From: Pirellulaceae bacterium
GTDB lineage: Bacteria > Planctomycetota > Planctomycetia > Pirellulales > Pirellulaceae
Assembly (NCBI GenBank): GCA_018402565.1
Contig: JAGYIQ010000016.1
Span: forward strand, 1-55,139
Reading direction: 5' to 3'
DNA length: 55,139 nucleotides
Part shown: in pieces, positions 7,248 through 15,429 of the stretch
Layout: the number at the start of each line of letters is the position of its first letter
Position numbering within the stretch: position 1 is the first letter of the stretch
Program-made: the position numbers and the translations under genes
Notes under the pieces: generated by a model
Seen by the model: the letters and a program-made list of their open reading frames with translations, nothing else
Database searches by the model: none
Told to the model about the DNA's origin: nothing

Positions 7248-8237
7248 ATGGCAGACGAAGAACTCCTGAACGACGCGCCGGTTGCAGAGGCCCCCGAGGC
7301 GCCAGTTGAGTCCGCGCCGCAGGAAGCCGCGCAGCCCGGCGGGTTTTCCACGCCCTACGAAGCCTTCCGCGAACTCCCGGACTTCCAAGGTCAGGACGAT
7401 CTGACCATCGCCCGCAACCTGTACCAGGCGTACAACGGCTACGGCGAAGCCGCTCGGCAGCTCCAGCAGTACCAGTCGGTCATCCCCCAGGCCACTGAGT
7501 ATCTCCAAAACAAGAAGGCGTACGAAGAGTGGAAGTCGGCCCAGGCTGCCGCTCAGGCCCCCAAGCCGGCCGAGAAGCCGAAGTGGTGGAACCCGCCCTC
7601 GGTCGATGACTCCTACAAGAACTGGATCGTCCGAGACCCCAATACGGGCAAGGAAGTCATCGCTCCCGACGCCCCCTATGAGGCGAAGGCCGCTCTCCAG
7701 AAGTACCAGGCGTACACCGCCGACTTCGCCCGCAAGTTCGTCACCGATCCGGAAGGGACGCTCAAGCCCTTCATCGAAGACGTTGCGATGCAAAAGGCCC
7801 AGGAGTTGGTCCAGCAACAGTTGGGCCAGTACCAGGCCAAGAACTATGTCTCCAGCCTAGAGCAGCAGAACTCCGACTGGCTGTACGACCAGAACGGCCA
7901 GGTGAGCCAGGAAGGCCAAGCCATCCAGGCGTACATCCAGCAGGCTAGCCAGATGGGCATCCAGTCGCCGGAAGCTCGGTGGCAGTTCGCCACGGGCATG
8001 CTCCAGCGCGACCTCCTGGATCTCCGCTATCGGCAGATGCAGGCCCCGCCGCAGTATGCACCCCCACCCGCTCCTCCGGCTGACCCGGTGGAGCAGTCGA
8101 ACATGCAGTTCCTCCGGGAACGAGCAACCCGCGCCCCCAACCGAAGTGCAGGAACCACAGAGCCTCGGGCACCGCGCCAGAGGATGAGTTTTGAAGAGCG
8201 GCTGAAAAGCCAGCTAGTAACTGACGGAGTCATCTGA
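7248..8237 (+). CDS. Putative scaffolding protein
   Basis: This encodes 329 residues, Gln/Ala/Glu-rich and predicted mostly helical. It has an acidic Pro/Ala-rich N-terminus and a basic C-terminal tail (RAPRQRMSFEERLKSQL). It lies directly before the major capsid gene and overlaps it by one base. This is the composition and position of phage scaffolding proteins, which line the prohead interior and bind capsid through the C-terminal helix. Assignment rests on position and composition. Confidence 0.7.
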   Translation: MADEELLNDAPVAEAPEAPVESAPQEAAQPGGFSTPYEAFRELPDFQGQDDLTIARNLYQAYNGYGEAARQLQQYQSVIPQATEYLQNKKAYEEWKSAQAAAQAPKPAEKPKWWNPPSVDDSYKNWIVRDPNTGKEVIAPDAPYEAKAALQKYQAYTADFARKFVTDPEGTLKPFIEDVAMQKAQELVQQQLGQYQAKNYVSSLEQQNSDWLYDQNGQVSQEGQAIQAYIQQASQMGIQSPEARWQFATGMLQRDLLDLRYRQMQAPPQYAPPPAPPADPVEQSNMQFLRERATRAPNRSAGTTEPRAPRQRMSFEERLKSQLVTDGVI

Positions 8238-9349
8238 TGAGCAGTAGCGTAGACTGGGCTCGTTCAATTGCTACAACGATTGTAAATCACCTCCGGGAAG
8301 AGGAGATTACATCGCTGCGGAAGTACAAGTTTTTCGCCGCGCTGGAAGGTGCCGGTCAGATCCGCACCAACATGAGCGGGCGCGGATTTGATTGGGAGAT
8401 TCAGTACAGGAACCACAACCCATCTGGCAACAACGGCGAAACGCCTCGGAACTTCGCCCGGGAGAACCTGTGGAAGAAAGCTGAACTGGAGTACAGGGGC
8501 GCGCAGGTCACCGATGCGATTTACAAGCGGGAGATGCTTGAGAACCGCTCGGCCCAGGCTCTTGTAAACGTCGCTGGTAAGATGGCTTCCCGCCTCCTGA
8601 CCAGCATGGAGCAGTACCTGGCCAAGGAGTGGGTGCAGGACGGTTATGCGGCTGGCAACGAGCTGCGGTTCCACGGCATTGAGTCGTTCATGAACGCGAC
8701 TCAGACGATTGATGCCACGCAGACCGGGGCCACGGCTCGCGCGGTCAACACCGCTGACCCGTTCTTCTACCCCAACGACACCTACGCCGGTCTTTCGACT
8801 GTGCTGGGTGCCTACGGCGGCAGTGCGACGGCAACGGGTTTCTGGCCCAACGGCACGTCCGATCCTGAGTTTGATTTTTACAGCCCGGTGATTGTGAACG
8901 CGGACTCGTCCTACTTCGGTGCTAGCACCTGGAAGGATAACTGCGTGAAGGCTGTCCGCGAGGCGCTTCACCAGACCCGCCGGAACGATACGAAGGAAGA
9001 TCAGGTGGACATGGTCCTTCTGGACCGTCGGTTGTTCATCGACTTCCTGAATACGCTGGACGCCAAGGAGCGCGTGATCGTCAGCCGTCAGAACGGCCTT
9101 CGGTCCTACGGCTTCAGTGATGTATTCGAAATCGACGGGGTGGAGGTGTCGTCCGAAAATTCTGTTCCCGCCAACACGGGATACGGTCTTGCCGTCGGCA
9201 ACATTGAGCTGCTCTGCATGGAGAACCAGCTCATGGTTTCGGAGGGTCCGTTTTACGACGAACTCACCCAGCAGTTCCGCTACGTGGTTTCGACGCTCGG
9301 CAACCTCAAGTTCAAGAGCCCGCGTAACTTCTTTAAGCTCGTTGTCTGA
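8237..9349 (+). CDS. Major capsid protein
   Basis: This encodes 370 residues. It follows the scaffold and precedes a decoration-like gene. The N-terminal helical arm is followed by a domain rich in aromatic and Asn residues. The C-terminal part (DELTQQFRYVVSTLGNLKFK) resembles phage capsid proteins with an HK97-type fold that form pentamers and hexamers of the head. Length is in the usual range. A 615-residue antisense frame across this gene is a coding shadow. Confidence 0.75.
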   Translation: MSSSVDWARSIATTIVNHLREEEITSLRKYKFFAALEGAGQIRTNMSGRGFDWEIQYRNHNPSGNNGETPRNFARENLWKKAELEYRGAQVTDAIYKREMLENRSAQALVNVAGKMASRLLTSMEQYLAKEWVQDGYAAGNELRFHGIESFMNATQTIDATQTGATARAVNTADPFFYPNDTYAGLSTVLGAYGGSATATGFWPNGTSDPEFDFYSPVIVNADSSYFGASTWKDNCVKAVREALHQTRRNDTKEDQVDMVLLDRRLFIDFLNTLDAKERVIVSRQNGLRSYGFSDVFEIDGVEVSSENSVPANTGYGLAVGNIELLCMENQLMVSEGPFYDELTQQFRYVVSTLGNLKFKSPRNFFKLVV

Positions 9350-9367
9350 TCTAGGAGAAATCAAAAG

Positions 9368-9946
9368 ATGAGTCTGTACGTAGATCCGCCGTGGGCCCTT
9401 GGCCAGACGCTCGGTGTCTCGTCCGCCACGGACGGCACTGGCTGGGTGGGAGCGGTGAAGGTGTTTCCTGATGTGGATCCGACCAACGGTCAGATTCGCA
9501 GCAACCGGCTGAAGAAGTGCGTTGCTGTCCGGAATGCGTCCGGCGGGGCCCTGCTTCCCAAGCGCGTTGTGGCCTTCAAGGCCGGCTCGCTGTCGGAGGT
9601 TGACGGGTATTCGGCTGTGACCAACGCCGAGTACGTGGGCGTGGTGGACGAGTTCCTCCCCGTCGCTGGCGTGGCTAGCAACGATGTGTTCTGGGTGACG
9701 GTGGACGGCCCGACTGAGGTCGCCCACGCTCTCTCGGGCACTGAGGTGGCGGCTGGCGACCGGCTGGCGGCGATTACTGCGGCGACGAGTGGCGCGACCA
9801 CTTCGGGCCGGGTGACGCCCAGCAGCGTCGGTGCTGCCACCACGGGTGCGGGCAACGCGGGCCTCGGTGTGATTGGGTACGCGATCTCGGCGGGTGCGAC
9901 CACTGGGGCAGCGGTCCTGGCCTTGGTTCGCACCAACGTGGCATGA
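9368..9946 (+). CDS. Head decoration/stabilisation-like protein
   Basis: This encodes 192 residues, with AGGAGA before the ATG. It is Ala/Gly/Thr/Val-rich and beta-dominated. The segment VAVRNASGGALLPKRVVAFK and a C-terminal GVIGYAISAGATTG recall DUF2190-like or lambda gpD-like capsid decoration proteins, which sit on the outer head. It follows the capsid gene by 18 bases. Judged by position and composition. Confidence 0.6.
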   Translation: MSLYVDPPWALGQTLGVSSATDGTGWVGAVKVFPDVDPTNGQIRSNRLKKCVAVRNASGGALLPKRVVAFKAGSLSEVDGYSAVTNAEYVGVVDEFLPVAGVASNDVFWVTVDGPTEVAHALSGTEVAAGDRLAAITAATSGATTSGRVTPSSVGAATTGAGNAGLGVIGYAISAGATTGAAVLALVRTNVA

Positions 9947-9972
9947 GTCTTCCCCTTCGGGGGTTCGGGGGG

Positions 9973-10004
9973 CAGCCGGCCGGGGGTGACTCCGCCGGCT
10001 GTTT
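9973..10004 (+). terminator. Weak terminator-like hairpin
   Basis: CAGCCGGC (9973-9980) pairs with GCCGGCTG (9994-10001), followed by only three T residues. It lies 26 bases after the decoration gene and could attenuate transcription after the highly expressed capsid genes. Confidence 0.4.
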
Positions 10005-10010
10005 CCATAT

Positions 10011-10178
10011 ATGGACGAACTGCTGATGAACGAGCTGGCAGCGATCCAGAATCTGGATTTCCTGCGGCAATTGATTGCCGAGGCCAGATCTGCGCAGCCG
10101 TTTGAGGACATGGCCCGCCTGCGGATGATCTACGGGACTGGGATGGGTACGGACGCCGCCACTGAGGAGGACCGCTAG
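10011..10178 (+). CDS. Small helical protein, 55 aa
   Basis: ATG 10011 to TAG 10178. The product begins MDELLMNELAAIQNLDFLRQ and is acidic and helical throughout. The next gene starts two bases after its stop. It resembles short helical proteins found after capsid genes; function unknown. Confidence 0.55.
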   Translation: MDELLMNELAAIQNLDFLRQLIAEARSAQPFEDMARLRMIYGTGMGTDAATEEDR

Positions 10179-10179
10179 C

Positions 10180-11309
10180 ATGATGCCGCAGCCTGGCATG
10201 AACCCGAGCCAGACGCAGTCATGGGCCAACCGCACTATGGCCAGCATGAGGCAGCAGGGCAAGAACCCAGCCGACTTTGGTATGGGGCAGCCCTCGTCGT
10301 ACCAAAGATCCCCAGCAGCCTCGGGCCGCCAAGGGACCAACTTTTCGGCCTACAATTCGGCCGGAGGTGCAACACGGAATCAGGGTCGCCAGCAAGGAGC
10401 CACTAACTTCGCCGCGTTAACGAAAGCCCGTTCGGGCCAACAGCCGGCCGCTTACTCTGCCTATAGCCCAAGTCAGGCCCAAGACAGCCCAAGGCAGGCC
10501 CAAGACAATCCCGAGACCAAGTACATTTTCCCCCGCCCAACAGCCGCGCGTCAATATAGACGCGGGGTTTGCGGAGTGGCCAGCTGGGGGACAATTTTGC
10601 CCGGGATCTTCGCCCAGGGGCCGATCCGCCGCCGCCGCCGAAGGAGGGACCCGTTCGGCAAGAAGGCCCAGGAGTCAAGAAGGGCCGAGAGGCGGTCTTT
10701 CCAAGCCAAAGTAAGGCCGACAGGGAGGAGCGGTCAGCGGCGGCCCGCCGATCCGCCCCAACGCCCCGACCGCAGGTTGGCCAGGCGCAGCCACAGCAAA
10801 GTGCCTACGACAGTTCCACCTCCTACAACCGCCGCTCTCGCATCCGTGACAAACGCATGCCGCAGCCCGGCGAGGCCCCGCCGCCCCGCCAGCCGGACCA
10901 ATGCAATACGATCCGCAGCAGATGCTGGACAACCTGTCCGCCGGATGGCAGGCGTACAACCAGCAGCAGCCCTCCGGCAGCCACCTGCCAGGGCCAGCCG
11001 TCGTTTCGGCCGATCTACCAGCCGCCGAGCCAGGTCTTCAACTCGCCCATGCCAAACGCCGGTCAGCCGCCGTTCCAGACGATGATGACGGGGCCCATGG
11101 GCCAGCCGGCCGATCCGTCCACCTACTACCCCCAGCAGCAGGCCATGATCGGCAACATCTTTAACCAGATGGCCCAGGCACCGTCGGGGACGTGGCTGGG
11201 CAACTCCCCGCCGCCGCCGTCGTTTACAGCTCCGCCAGCCTTTAACCCCATGGCCATGTGGCAACAGGCCGGGCAGCAGGTTGCAGCCCGCAACCCGTTC
11301 GCCCGGTAG
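10180..11309 (+). pseudogene. Gln/Pro-rich virion protein, frameshifted
   Basis: The reading frame starts at ATG 10180 and runs to about 10560. It continues in a second frame from about 10569 to 10870, a third around 10901-11000, and returns to the second until the stop at 11309. All pieces share the same Gln/Pro/Ser/Met-rich composition, so they belong to one gene of about 375 residues with at least three single-base shifts. The C-terminus (YYPQQQAMIGNIFNQMAQAP) is intact. Low complexity suggests a flexible virion or assembly protein. Sequence errors are the simplest explanation of the breaks. Confidence 0.55.
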
Positions 11310-11374
11310 TCGGGTGGCGAGCGGCGTGGTTTTCTGTACACTATGCATAACCCTCCACCCCCCAGGAGCCGAGC

Positions 11375-12789
11375 ATGCAACAGAAGTTCAATGTCGGTAT
11401 CGTAACCTTCTCTTACGGCGGCAACGGAGGCATCTCCTCTGAGGTGCCCGACATCCGAGAATGGATGGTTCCACTGGTGGCCAATGCCTCCAAGGACCCC
11501 AGGATCGACCAGATCCGCATCTGGAATCTGGCCGACACGCCGATCACCATGACCCGCAACCGGGCCGTCCTCCAGGCCAGACAGTACGGCGTCGACTGTC
11601 TGGTGATGATCGACAGCGACATGAAGCCGGACATGAACGCTGGCGCGCCTGACGCCAAGCCGTTCTTCGACTCTTCGTTTGATTTCTTCTGCCAGCACTA
11701 CTCCAAGGGGCCGTGCGTCATCGGGGCTCCCTACTGCGGCCCTCCGCCCGATAGAGTGTGTCTACGTGTTCCGCTGGCAGAACATGCAGACCGAGAACCC
11801 CAATCCCGACTTTCAGTTGGAGATGTACGACCGGCACACCGCCACCAAGATGGCTGGTATCCAGGAATGCGCCGCCCTTCCCACCGGGCTGATCATGTAC
11901 GACATGCGGTGCGTTTGAGCTGACTGAGCCCAAGTCGGATTCAGACAAGCCATGGTTCTACTATGAGTGGAAAGACCATTTCCAGGCTGAGAAAGCCAGC
12001 ACGGAAGATGTGACCATGACCCGGGACCTCTCTCTGGTTGGCACGCAGAAGCTGGGCTACAACCCGGTGTACTGCAACTGGGACGCATGGGCCGGGCACT
12101 GGAAGCCCAAGTGTGTCGGCAAGCCCCAGTTCATCCAGGCCGGCGGCATTGCCGAGAAGATGAAGGAGAGCTGGGAAGCCAACGTCGAACCGGGCGTGAA
12201 GATTGTGGACTTCCGCTCCCCCGTGGTGGACAAGCTCCCGGCCCAGCCTGAATTCGACGGCATGGGCATGGACCTGCCGCCGGACGATGCCAGGGCCATC
12301 CATCAACTCATCACTGACTTCCGCAAGGAACACGGCCGGCGGCCTTACGTGTGCGAGATCGGATCTTGGGCAGGCCGCAGTGCGATCATCATGGCCAAGG
12401 CTGGTGCCCAGGTGCTGTGCGTGGACACGTGGGAGGGCTCCAAGAACGACGAAGGCTGCAAGGCGTACGACGGCTCCCGGGGCACGCCGCTGGAGGTCTT
12501 CAAGCGCAACACTGCCAGCTACGACATCGGCTACATGCAAGCCGATTCCCTGGAGGCGGCGAGGCGGTTCCCTGACCAGAAGTTCGACATCGTCTACATC
12601 GACGCCGAGCATGACTACGATTCGGTAAAGGCCGACATCGAAGCCTGGCTCCCCAAGGCCAAGCACATCATCGCCGGGCATGACTTCCAGTCCTTCCCGT
12701 CCGTTCGGAAGGCCGTGAACGACACGCTGGGCGGGTGCATTGCGAGTGGCAATGTCTGGCGTGCAGAGGTTGGCGTGGCCTGTGGCTGA
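11375..12789 (+). pseudogene. Glycosyltransferase-methyltransferase fusion, frameshifted
   Basis: Three frames join head to tail: 11375 to about 11745, about 11745-11915, and about 11905 to the stop at 12789. The first two carry a glycosyltransferase-like domain (FNVGIVTFSYGG near the start; DCLVMIDSDMKPD). The third carries a class I SAM-dependent methyltransferase domain, with VCEIGSWAGRSAIIMAKAGA as the SAM-binding loop, then CVDTWEGS and DIVYIDAEHDYDSV. Restored, the protein would have about 470 residues. Each junction needs one extra base to be removed. It could modify virion proteins, DNA or host surface glycans; the substrate is unknown. Confidence 0.65.
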
Positions 12790-13420
12790 CAAGATTTGCA
12801 TTGAATGCGGGCAGAACTACCCCGCCACAGTGACCTACTTCCACAAATCCAAGGATGGATTTCACGCTCGCTGTCGGGTGTGCCGGAACAAGAAGATTCG
12901 CAAGGAGCGGAAGACTAAGCGCAACAAGAAGCTGGACGAGATTGAGAAGGGTGCCGTAGACCTCTTCGTCGGCGCGGCGCGGCTGGGCGGAGCGAACATC
13001 CCCCATTCGTCCGAGCTTCTTGAAGTCATCATGGAATACTTCGGGGGCGTGCGGGGTTTTGCCAACGCCTATATGAAGCAGTTCTATGACTCTCCAGTCG
13101 GGGGCGCGTTTCGTACCAAGATGCTGGAGTCGGTGGTCCGCTTGGTGGTGGGGAACACTGCCATGGGTGGAGCCAAGAAGCCCCTAGAGTTGATGTCTGA
13201 AGAAGAGTTGGAATCCGAGCTTCGGCGCCAAGTCATGGAGGCGGCGATGCAAATCAAGAAAGTAGAGGTAGTGGATGAAGTGCGAAACCTGCCGTCATTG
13301 GCACCCCAGCCCGCCGTCGATGATGGGCGAGTGCAAGAGGTTCCCGCCGACCTGGGTGCGGAACGAGGAAGCCAGATTCCCAAGAACGCTATCGACCAAC
13401 AGTTGCGGGGAATGGAATGA
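12782..13420 (+). CDS. Putative small terminase subunit with zinc finger
   Basis: This encodes 212 residues from GTG 12782, overlapping the preceding stop. Residues 4-40 form a CxxC...CxxC finger (ICIECG, CRVCRNKK) followed by a very basic stretch. The rest is helical (LFVGAARLGGANI, YFGGVRGFANAYM). It ends with ATGA overlapping the large terminase start. DNA recognition and loading of the packaging motor is the expected role. This is inferred mainly from position. Confidence 0.6.
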   Translation: MADKICIECGQNYPATVTYFHKSKDGFHARCRVCRNKKIRKERKTKRNKKLDEIEKGAVDLFVGAARLGGANIPHSSELLEVIMEYFGGVRGFANAYMKQFYDSPVGGAFRTKMLESVVRLVVGNTAMGGAKKPLELMSEEELESELRRQVMEAAMQIKKVEVVDEVRNLPSLAPQPAVDDGRVQEVPADLGAERGSQIPKNAIDQQLRGME

Positions 13421-13460
13421 AAAAGCACCCGCGCAAACTCCAGCCGCCTCCGCAAGTTGA
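13275..13460 (+). CDS. Small CxxC zinc-ribbon-like protein, nested
   Basis: This encodes 61 residues from ATG 13275, in a different frame overlapping the end of the small terminase and the start of the large one. MKCETCRHWHP, then GECKRFPP, FPRT and SCGEW, match a small family common in phages (four Cys, Trp-ending motif). That makes the frame credible despite the overlap. Function unknown; probably a zinc-binding accessory protein. Confidence 0.5.
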   Translation: MKCETCRHWHPSPPSMMGECKRFPPTWVRNEEARFPRTLSTNSCGEWNEKAPAQTPAASAS

Positions 13461-15093
13461 CAACCTGGGCGGGGTTACCCAGCACCAGCTAGGACAGCTC
13501 AAGGACGTTCAGGCCGCCCTCACCGAGCGGCGGCTGGAGGCCCTTCGGCTATATGAGCCCATGTCCCACCAAGAGGAGTTCCATCAGTGCCTGGCGAGCG
13601 AACGGATCGTTCTTGGTGGCAACCGAGGCGGGAAGACCCTCGCAGTCGCAGTGGAAGCAGCCAGGGCCGCCACGGGGCAGGACCCTCATGGGAAGTATCC
13701 GGCGAAGGATGGGAACCTGGCCATTGTTGGGCGGAACTGGCCCCACATTGGACTTGTGATCTATCCAATCCTGCTGAAAGCTGGGGCGTTTCGGATCATA
13801 CGGGACGAGAAGACTGGTCAATGGCGTTCGATCCGCCCGGGTGATGACAAGGCCAAGAGCAAGCCAGCCCCTCCGCTTATCCCCCCACGGATGATTAAGG
13901 ACATCTCCTGGGTCCTGAAGAACGCCGGCTACATCAACAAGATCGAACTGGTCAACGGGTGGACGATCTGGTGCTTTTCCTCTGAGGGCCAGCCTCCGCA
14001 AGGCTACCAGGCCGACATGATTTGGCTGGACGAAGATTTGAATAACGAGGCTTGGGTAGGCGAGTGCCAAGCCCGTTTGGCGGATCGCAAAGGCCGCTTT
14101 GTCTGGTCTGCAATGCCCCACTCAAAGAACGATGCGTTGATCGGCCTCTGCGAGCGAGCGGAGAAGGCCGTGGAAGAGGGCGTGGAAGACCCCATCATCC
14201 GCAAGTTCACCTTCCGGTTCTTGGACAACAACTTCATCGACCAAGAGGAAAAGCGAAAGAACCTAGAGCGGTGGAGCGCGCTTGGTCCGGAAGAGGTGAA
14301 GATGCGTGCCGAAGGCGAGTTCACCACCGCCTCCACGCTCATGTACCCCAACTTCAACACCTCAGTCCACATCTACCCGAGAGACAACCTGCCGGCCGGC
14401 ATTGTCCCCCCGGACTGGACCCGCTACGTGGCGATTGACCCCGGCCACGCGGTCATGGCGACTCTCTTTGCTGCGGTGCCGCCGGATGAGCGGTTCGTCT
14501 TGTTCTACGACGAACTCTATATCCGAAACTGCAACGCACTGATTTGGGGCGAGCAGTTCTACGAAAAGGCCAAAGACCAGCACATCCACGCCGCGATCAT
14601 GGACATGCACGGCGGCCTGCTTCGGGACTTGGGCTCAGGCCGGCTGCCGCATGAGCTTTACTCTGAGGAGCTGAAGAAACGGAACTACCGCTTCAAGATC
14701 GGCGGCACGGGCTTTATCCCCGGCTCTGATGACATCGCTGCGCGGACCTCGCAGGTCAGGCGGATGATGCACATCCAAGGAGACGGGACCACCAAGTTCA
14801 AAATCTTGGAAGGTTTCTGCCCCAACCTTCTGCGCGAACTCAAGCGATATCGCAAGAAGACAACGACCGTAAATGGACAGGTGTTCGTCACCGACCAGCC
14901 CCAGACACGGGGCGAGGTCCACGCCTGCCAGTCGGCGGAGTATCTCTGCGCCTACGAACCGAAATACCACCAGCCCCCACGGGACTACGGGCCCGATCCG
15001 TGGTGGGTGAAGTGGGTTGCCGAGCGGCAACGCCGAAAGCGGGAGTCCCAAGACCCCTGCGTCATCCTCGGACCCAGCAGGAGTTTGCCATGA
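13417..15093 (+). CDS. terL: Terminase large subunit
   Basis: This encodes 558 residues. The N-terminal ATPase has Walker A at residues 67-74 (GGNRGGKT) and a Walker B-like segment DMIWLDED near residue 205. The C-terminal nuclease domain begins near residue 335 with RYVAIDPGH, the first metal-binding Asp, and a later acidic cluster at AAIMDMHGG. It forms the ATP-driven motor that cuts and packages concatemeric DNA. It lies directly after the putative small subunit and upstream of the portal gene. Full length and intact. Confidence 0.93.
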   Translation: MKKHPRKLQPPPQVDNLGGVTQHQLGQLKDVQAALTERRLEALRLYEPMSHQEEFHQCLASERIVLGGNRGGKTLAVAVEAARAATGQDPHGKYPAKDGNLAIVGRNWPHIGLVIYPILLKAGAFRIIRDEKTGQWRSIRPGDDKAKSKPAPPLIPPRMIKDISWVLKNAGYINKIELVNGWTIWCFSSEGQPPQGYQADMIWLDEDLNNEAWVGECQARLADRKGRFVWSAMPHSKNDALIGLCERAEKAVEEGVEDPIIRKFTFRFLDNNFIDQEEKRKNLERWSALGPEEVKMRAEGEFTTASTLMYPNFNTSVHIYPRDNLPAGIVPPDWTRYVAIDPGHAVMATLFAAVPPDERFVLFYDELYIRNCNALIWGEQFYEKAKDQHIHAAIMDMHGGLLRDLGSGRLPHELYSEELKKRNYRFKIGGTGFIPGSDDIAARTSQVRRMMHIQGDGTTKFKILEGFCPNLLRELKRYRKKTTTVNGQVFVTDQPQTRGEVHACQSAEYLCAYEPKYHQPPRDYGPDPWWVKWVAERQRRKRESQDPCVILGPSRSLP

Positions 15094-15401
15094 GTTATGA
15101 AATGCCCAAGGCTGAGTTGGGCGATATTGTGATGTATTACGCCCATGAAGGCGCCACCCCAGTCCCAGCGATTGTGGCCGTGACTGCCAGCCGTACCCTC
15201 ACCCTCTGGGCCATCGCCGGGGAGCTTGGGGGCGTGGTGAAGCCCTCGGTCCACCATCTCACCGATCCTGGGGTGAATGAGTTCCCCGACTGGAAGCGGT
15301 ACGGATACTGGGGGCACAAGCCGAAAGACCCGCAAATGTCGATTTTGAGCGAGAAAGTCTCGCTTTTGGAGAAACGGCTGAACGTCCCCAAGAAGGGCTG
15401 A
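15090..15401 (+). CDS. Hypothetical protein with C-terminal coiled coil
   Basis: This encodes 103 residues from ATG 15090, overlapping the terminase stop. A beta-rich N-terminal part (AELGDIVMYYAHEG) is followed by a short coiled coil (SILSEKVSLLEKRLN). Located between terminase and portal; function unknown. Confidence 0.65.
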   Translation: MSYEMPKAELGDIVMYYAHEGATPVPAIVAVTASRTLTLWAIAGELGGVVKPSVHHLTDPGVNEFPDWKRYGYWGHKPKDPQMSILSEKVSLLEKRLNVPKKG

Positions 15402-15404
15402 AGC

Positions 15405-15421
15405 GGGCAATAGTCGGTAGG
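15405..15421 (+). promoter_or_regulatory. GGGCAATAGTC element, copy 3
   Basis: GGGCAATAGTCGGTAGG lies in the short gap before the portal gene (ATG 15430). The following AGGAGA may serve as its ribosome binding site. This copy is intergenic, so its conservation is not imposed by coding. Confidence 0.65.
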
Positions 15422-15429
15422 AGAACCTC

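Noticed and set aside
8264..10111. 615-codon open frame on the minus strand
   Set aside because: It lies antisense to the capsid and decoration genes. Its composition (Arg/His/Val-rich, no recognisable domain) is what the complement of a GC-rich gene produces, and it lacks a good ribosome binding site.
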